Positions 5,627-8,028 of a stretch of 8,028 nt of DNA are shown here, piece after piece. A program made the position numbers and the translations under genes. The notes below the pieces were generated by a model. The model worked only from the letters and a program-made list of their open reading frames with translations, was not told the DNA's origin and did not search any database. The DNA comes from Clostridia bacterium (GTDB lineage Bacteria; Bacillota; Clostridia; Christensenellales; Borkfalkiaceae). The stretch lies in assembly GCA_021205485.1 (NCBI GenBank), contig JAJPXK010000024.1, forward strand, positions 1 to 8,028, given 5' to 3'. Position 1 is the stretch's first letter; every line of letters starts with the position of its first letter.

Positions 5627-6250
5627 TTAAAAAATTATGGCGTTAGGTGAAATCGTTACATTTGTTACAGCTGTCGTATTATATACAAACGGTATTTTTA
5701 TTACGCTTTCTTCATCGGGTGAAGTTATCTGTATTGCAAAATACGGGTAACTGTATATATCGGGGCTACCGTCTATGCTTACAGCCGTACCTGCGTACGC
5801 CTTTAGTATATCCGACATTGAAGAATACTTAAAAGCAAGCTCAAATGTACCGTCTTCACTTACTGCTACAGTACTACCGCTTGTTGTAAATACACTTGTA
5901 AAATCTGTAATACCGCTGTAATTTGAAGTAGAGCCGTTAGCTGTATATTCAAAATCATATGACGATTTAGAAGATACATTATTGATAACTTTTACAGTAC
6001 AGTCTGTTACACTATATACGCCCCAGTCGTTGTAATTACCTATGGTAAATACAGCCGTTTCCGTTTCGGAATAATCTACAGTTATTCCGTCATTGCTTGA
6101 GGTAATAACCGAGCCGTTATAATCTGCGTACATTCCGACAGAACGCCTTAAAAGGTATACTATGCCGCCGAGCAAGCCTACACAAAGCAATAATACAAGT
6201 ATATAGGTTAATATCCTTATTAACTTATTTTCTGTTTTTGTCTTGCTCAT
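5627..6250 (-). CDS. 207-aa membrane-anchored protein with beta-rich ectodomain
   Basis: A short basic cytoplasmic N-terminus is followed by a membrane segment (about residues 12-34, ILTYILVLLLCVGLLGGIVYLL) ending in RR. No clear signal-peptidase site follows, so it is probably anchored with its C-terminus outside. Residues 40-207 are a polar, beta-rich ectodomain with a single cysteine (84). The C-terminus VTNVTISPNAIIF resembles that of the 337-aa neighbour (ISSVSLNNSALAF), suggesting a shared domain. The ribosome binding site AAGGCGGTGA is one base off the ideal and close to the ATG at 6250. The gene starts 13 bases after the 337-aa stop and ends 9 bases before the next ATG, so it is in one operon. 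Probably a virion or cell-surface structural protein; no named family is recognised. Confidence 0.8.
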   Translation of the reverse strand: MSKTKTENKLIRILTYILVLLLCVGLLGGIVYLLRRSVGMYADYNGSVITSSNDGITVDYSETETAVFTIGNYNDWGVYSVTDCTVKVINNVSSKSSYDFEYTANGSTSNYSGITDFTSVFTTSGSTVAVSEDGTFELAFKYSSMSDILKAYAGTAVSIDGSPDIYSYPYFAIQITSPDEESVIKIPFVYNTTAVTNVTISPNAIIF

Positions 6251-6263
6251 CTTTCACCGCCTT

Positions 6264-7277
6264 TTAGAACGCCAATGCCGAATTGTTTAAACTTACTGAA
6301 GATATTGCAGTATAAAGATTAGAGGCATCTATTTTAATGTTATATGTATAAGTGTATTCTAACCCTGTTGTGTCACCCGTAAATGTCATTGTTATTGAAT
6401 ATGTTTTACCATCAATCACCGAATACATTTCTTTAACATTTGCTGTACTGTTAGCATAATATCCCGAATAAGCATAAAGTATATAATAATAGTACTGTGC
6501 AGAATCTGTAATATCATAACTACGAGTTGCGGACGAACCCGCAGGAGTTACAGAATAACCTAAAGATGTTAATGTGTACGTCTCGCTAATCGTACCTGTA
6601 CCAAGAGTAGGGGTAAAACTACCTAATTCCAATTTATAACAACCTGACACACCTGTAGGCTGATAATAAGTTGAATTATATGTAGGTAACGTCCAAGTTG
6701 CAGTAGAAGAATTAGAAGACCATGTTAAATCATCTCCGCCATTAACATTTGTTATAGTTAAAGCTGCATTTGTCGCACGTTTGATATAATCTACCGTACA
6801 CGTTGCGTATACGTCTTCGTCGTCATCCGCAATACATTTTATAGTTACCTGCGAACTAAAAGCGCTGTTGCACGTCACCACACATGACTTTGTGTCGCTT
6901 GAAGGCGTAAGCGTTACCGCTGAATTTGAAGTCGTCCACGTAAACGAAGGACTTGTTGCGTCGCTGTTATAGTTTGCAGTAAGAGTTATACTGTCTTCTA
7001 CATATTCAGCGGTAGCGCCGCTACCGTTTACTATGGAAGAAGATAAACTCGCTGTACGGGAAGAAGATATAGACAGTTTTGCACTGCTTGCGCCTTCGCT
7101 TACAACTACGTTATCTATACTCGCTTCGTCTACGTTTTCCTCAACTTCGGTATCTTTTTTAAACCAGCCGTTTTCTTTGGCCCCCATGTAGAGGGCGGTG
7201 CCCGCCCCGGCGACTGCCGTTAACGCCAGTATGCCGCAAAGCGCGGTCGCTAAGGTTCTTTTTGTCGTAACTTTCAT
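6264..7277 (-). CDS. 337-aa secreted surface protein with Ig-like (BIG2-type) domain
   Basis: The N-terminus MKVTTKRTLATALCGILALT has basic residues then a hydrophobic core (about 9-31), an uncleaved anchor or signal peptide. An acidic linker (42-61) leads to a BIG2-like fold at about 66-166: SITLTANYNSD, FTWTTSNSAVTLTP and VTIKCIADDDEDVYATCTVDY match the usual strand order of bacterial Ig-like domains. Residues 167-337 are rich in T, S and Y (with YYYY at 262-265), beta-rich, and end in ISSVSLNNSALAF. Such domains bind cell surfaces or other proteins. AAGGAG 11 bases before the ATG is the start signal. It is the first large gene of the minus-strand operon, downstream of the divergent promoter. 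The first 100 bases are clearly more GC-rich than the ectodomain, a sign of mosaic exchange. Likely role is host attachment or virion surface; this is inference. Confidence 0.8.
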   Translation of the reverse strand: MKVTTKRTLATALCGILALTAVAGAGTALYMGAKENGWFKKDTEVEENVDEASIDNVVVSEGASSAKLSISSSRTASLSSSIVNGSGATAEYVEDSITLTANYNSDATSPSFTWTTSNSAVTLTPSSDTKSCVVTCNSAFSSQVTIKCIADDDEDVYATCTVDYIKRATNAALTITNVNGGDDLTWSSNSSTATWTLPTYNSTYYQPTGVSGCYKLELGSFTPTLGTGTISETYTLTSLGYSVTPAGSSATRSYDITDSAQYYYYILYAYSGYYANSTANVKEMYSVIDGKTYSITMTFTGDTTGLEYTYTYNIKIDASNLYTAISSVSLNNSALAF

Positions 7278-7314
7278 TTTTTTATTTACTCCTTGCGGTC
7301 TTTCCCGCCGTCTT

Positions 7315-7347
7315 TTATTTTTTCGTTTTTTTGGTTTTAAATCTCAT
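7315..7347 (-). CDS. possible 10-aa basic leader peptide MRFKTKKTKK
   Basis: An ATG at 7347 with GAGGT nine bases upstream opens MRFKTKKTKK and TAA; an in-frame ATG at 7356 would add MSN. Its start region is nearly identical to that of the 80-aa gene on the opposite strand, so ribosomes should recognise it. It lies in the leader of the 337-aa gene and might be a leader peptide or the remnant of a duplicated gene start. With so few codons no coding statistics are possible. Confidence 0.3.
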   Translation of the reverse strand: MRFKTKKTKK

Positions 7348-7349
7348 AT

Positions 7350-7379
7350 TTGACATACCTCAGCTTATTATGTTAAACT
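7350..7379 (+). promoter_or_regulatory. candidate promoter for the 80-aa gene
   Basis: A perfect TTGACA (7350-7355) is followed after 18 bases by TAAACT (7374-7379), with an extended TG one base before it (7371-7372). Expected transcription start is about 7386, giving a leader of about 40 bases to the ATG at 7425. The -35 box lies within the left arm of the inverted duplication. Confidence 0.5.
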
Positions 7380-7395
7380 AAAGTTACCCAAACAA
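7367..7395 (-). promoter_or_regulatory. candidate promoter for the minus-strand structural operon
   Basis: Read on the minus strand, TTGTTT (7395-7390) is followed after 17 bases by CATAAT (7372-7367). The -35 box is weak, the -10 box good. It overlaps the plus-strand promoter face to face, so the two could exclude each other or share a regulator. The leader to the 337-aa ATG is about 80 bases. Confidence 0.45.
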
Positions 7396-7424
7396 AAATA
7401 ATTTAAAAAGCGAGGTATATCAAT

Positions 7425-7667
7425 ATGAGTATTATTAAAGCCGGTATAAAATTTGCCGCAAGAACTATTAACGATAGCGTACTCAAACACGATATCAAAA
7501 AAGCTCAAGCTAAAGCCTATGCTGAAACAGGTAAACGTATAAATCACGCAAGAAACAACAATTACCATATCAACGCTGTTAAATGTTTCAATAATAGCCG
7601 TAACAATTACATTGACAACGCAAAAGCAAGGCATAATAACCGCGACAAGTTTATAGCAGACATTTAA
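7425..7667 (+). CDS. 80-aa basic protein of unknown function
   Basis: The protein begins MSIIKAGIKFAARTINDSVL and is predicted mostly helical, rich in N, K, R, H and A, strongly basic, with no membrane segment. Repeated NN pairs (NNN at 44-46, then FNNSRNNY and HNNRD) give it low complexity toward the C-terminus. GAGGT (7412-7416 region) eight bases before the ATG and the promoter upstream support expression; the opposing minus-strand frame (7634-7368) has no start signal. It is transcribed away from the structural operon and overlaps the stop of the 119-aa gene by four bases. A basic helical protein next to divergent promoters could bind DNA as regulator or packaging/nucleoid protein, but no motif proves it. 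I do not recognise a family. Confidence 0.65.
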   Translation: MSIIKAGIKFAARTINDSVLKHDIKKAQAKAYAETGKRINHARNNNYHINAVKCFNNSRNNYIDNAKARHNNRDKFIADI

Positions 7668-8023
7668 TCTTTTTTTGTTTTTGCTTTTTGATTGTTAGCC
7701 GATTTTCTTGCCTTATCTGCAACCATTTCGTCATATACAGATTTTTCCGCTAAATAACACCTGCCGCCTTTACTGTTAGTATCGTCATAATAGGCAAGTA
7801 TGCGGTTTTTACACGCTTGCGGTAAACTTGTCATATCTTTAACAAATTTACGTGGCTTACCGTTCTTTTTATCCGCAGGTTTAGATACAAAAGGGGTATC
7901 TTTATCTACGGCGCCAATTACACCTTTGCGAAGTTTACCGTTCTTATAAGCGTAATCATGAGATACTGCATATAAGCCCGCTAAATTTTCATTTTTTCTG
8001 TTCCTTTTTATATCTTTTGCCAT
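7664..8023 (-). CDS. 119-aa basic protein, possibly partial at the window edge
   Basis: The product begins MAKDIKRNRKNENLAGLY and is highly basic at both ends (C-terminus KARKSANNQKAKTKKD), with a more ordered middle (LPQACKNRILAYYDD, GGRCYLAEKSVYDEM). No membrane segment or signal peptide is present. Basic, lysine-rich tails suggest nucleic-acid binding, for example a single-strand DNA binding or packaging protein, but no recognisable fold motif supports this. The ATG lies five bases from the window edge, so its ribosome binding site cannot be seen and a longer N-terminus is possible. It converges with the 80-aa gene; the two TAA stops overlap by four bases (7664-7667), and only T-rich sequence without a stem follows, so no terminator is evident between them. 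Confidence 0.65.
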   Translation of the reverse strand: MAKDIKRNRKNENLAGLYAVSHDYAYKNGKLRKGVIGAVDKDTPFVSKPADKKNGKPRKFVKDMTSLPQACKNRILAYYDDTNSKGGRCYLAEKSVYDEMVADKARKSANNQKAKTKKD

Positions 8024-8028
8024 TGACA

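Larger units (their letters stand above)
7341..7433. repeat. near-perfect inverted duplication of a translation start region
   Basis: The minus strand at 7366-7343 and the plus strand at 7408-7431 share AAGC(T)GAGGTAT[G/A]TCA(A)ATATGAG: 21 of 24 aligned columns are identical, with one substitution and two single-base gaps. Each arm holds a ribosome binding site and an ATG, for the 10-aa frame and the 80-aa gene respectively. The pair brackets two divergent promoters symmetrically, so it could also be a double operator. Confidence 0.75.

Noticed and set aside
7368..7634. Minus-strand 88-aa hydrophobic frame
   Set aside because: Opposes the 80-aa gene, which has a ribosome binding site and promoter; this frame has neither, and its hydrophobicity arises from the complement of N- and K-rich codons.
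1..8028. Complete circular genome
   Set aside because: The ends share no terminal repeat, and joining them yields no clear ribosome binding site for the 119-aa gene; it can be neither shown nor excluded.
1..8028. Genome-wide TAG recoding
   Set aside because: None of the long genes contains an internal TAG, so a general reassignment is not supported.

Overview
The window looks like part of, or all of, a small accessory replicon or phage from a Gram-positive (Firmicutes, probably Clostridia-like) host. The reasons are canonical AGGAGG-type ribosome binding sites, a TTGACA-type promoter, moderately AT-rich compact genes, and surface proteins with signal peptides but no outer-membrane secretin. 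I see no rRNA, tRNA, CRISPR array, insertion sequence, integrase, relaxase or recognisable replication initiator. Whether the sequence is circular cannot be decided from the ends.

Layout. Bases 1-516 hold no convincing gene but are dense in inverted repeats and one likely terminator, as expected of an origin or control region. Three genes then run on the plus strand: a 38-residue protein (529-645), an acidic protein (831-1016) whose frame appears to continue past a TAG codon to 1070, and a J-domain protein (1131-1631). They converge at a hairpin (1618-1640) on a long minus-strand block, which read in its own direction is: 337-aa secreted Ig-like protein (7277-6264), 207-aa membrane-anchored ectodomain protein (6250-5627), 455-aa secreted protein with a C-terminal anchor (5617-4250), 64-aa hydrophobic protein (4243-4049), a 165-base gap with three hairpins, 30-aa hydrophobic protein (3884-3792) and 718-aa membrane P-loop ATPase (3795-1639). 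At the right, a divergent promoter region (7278-7424) separates this block from a plus-strand 80-aa basic protein (7425-7667), which converges with and overlaps a basic 119-aa minus-strand protein (8023-7664).

How it may work. The minus block resembles the morphogenesis cassette of a filamentous phage (inovirus): large surface or adsorption proteins, one or two tiny hydrophobic coat-like proteins, and a membrane ATPase of the pI/Zot or FtsK/HerA type that would drive export. Absence of a secretin fits a host with one membrane. This is inference from topology and order. The ATPase has an unusual layout, with four membrane segments before the P-loop, and the major coat protein is not certain. 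If right, this is an unconventional Gram-positive filamentous phage or a related export system. The most notable sequence oddities are a 21-of-24 inverted duplication of a translation start region around the divergent promoters, and the in-frame TAG followed by coding-like sequence.
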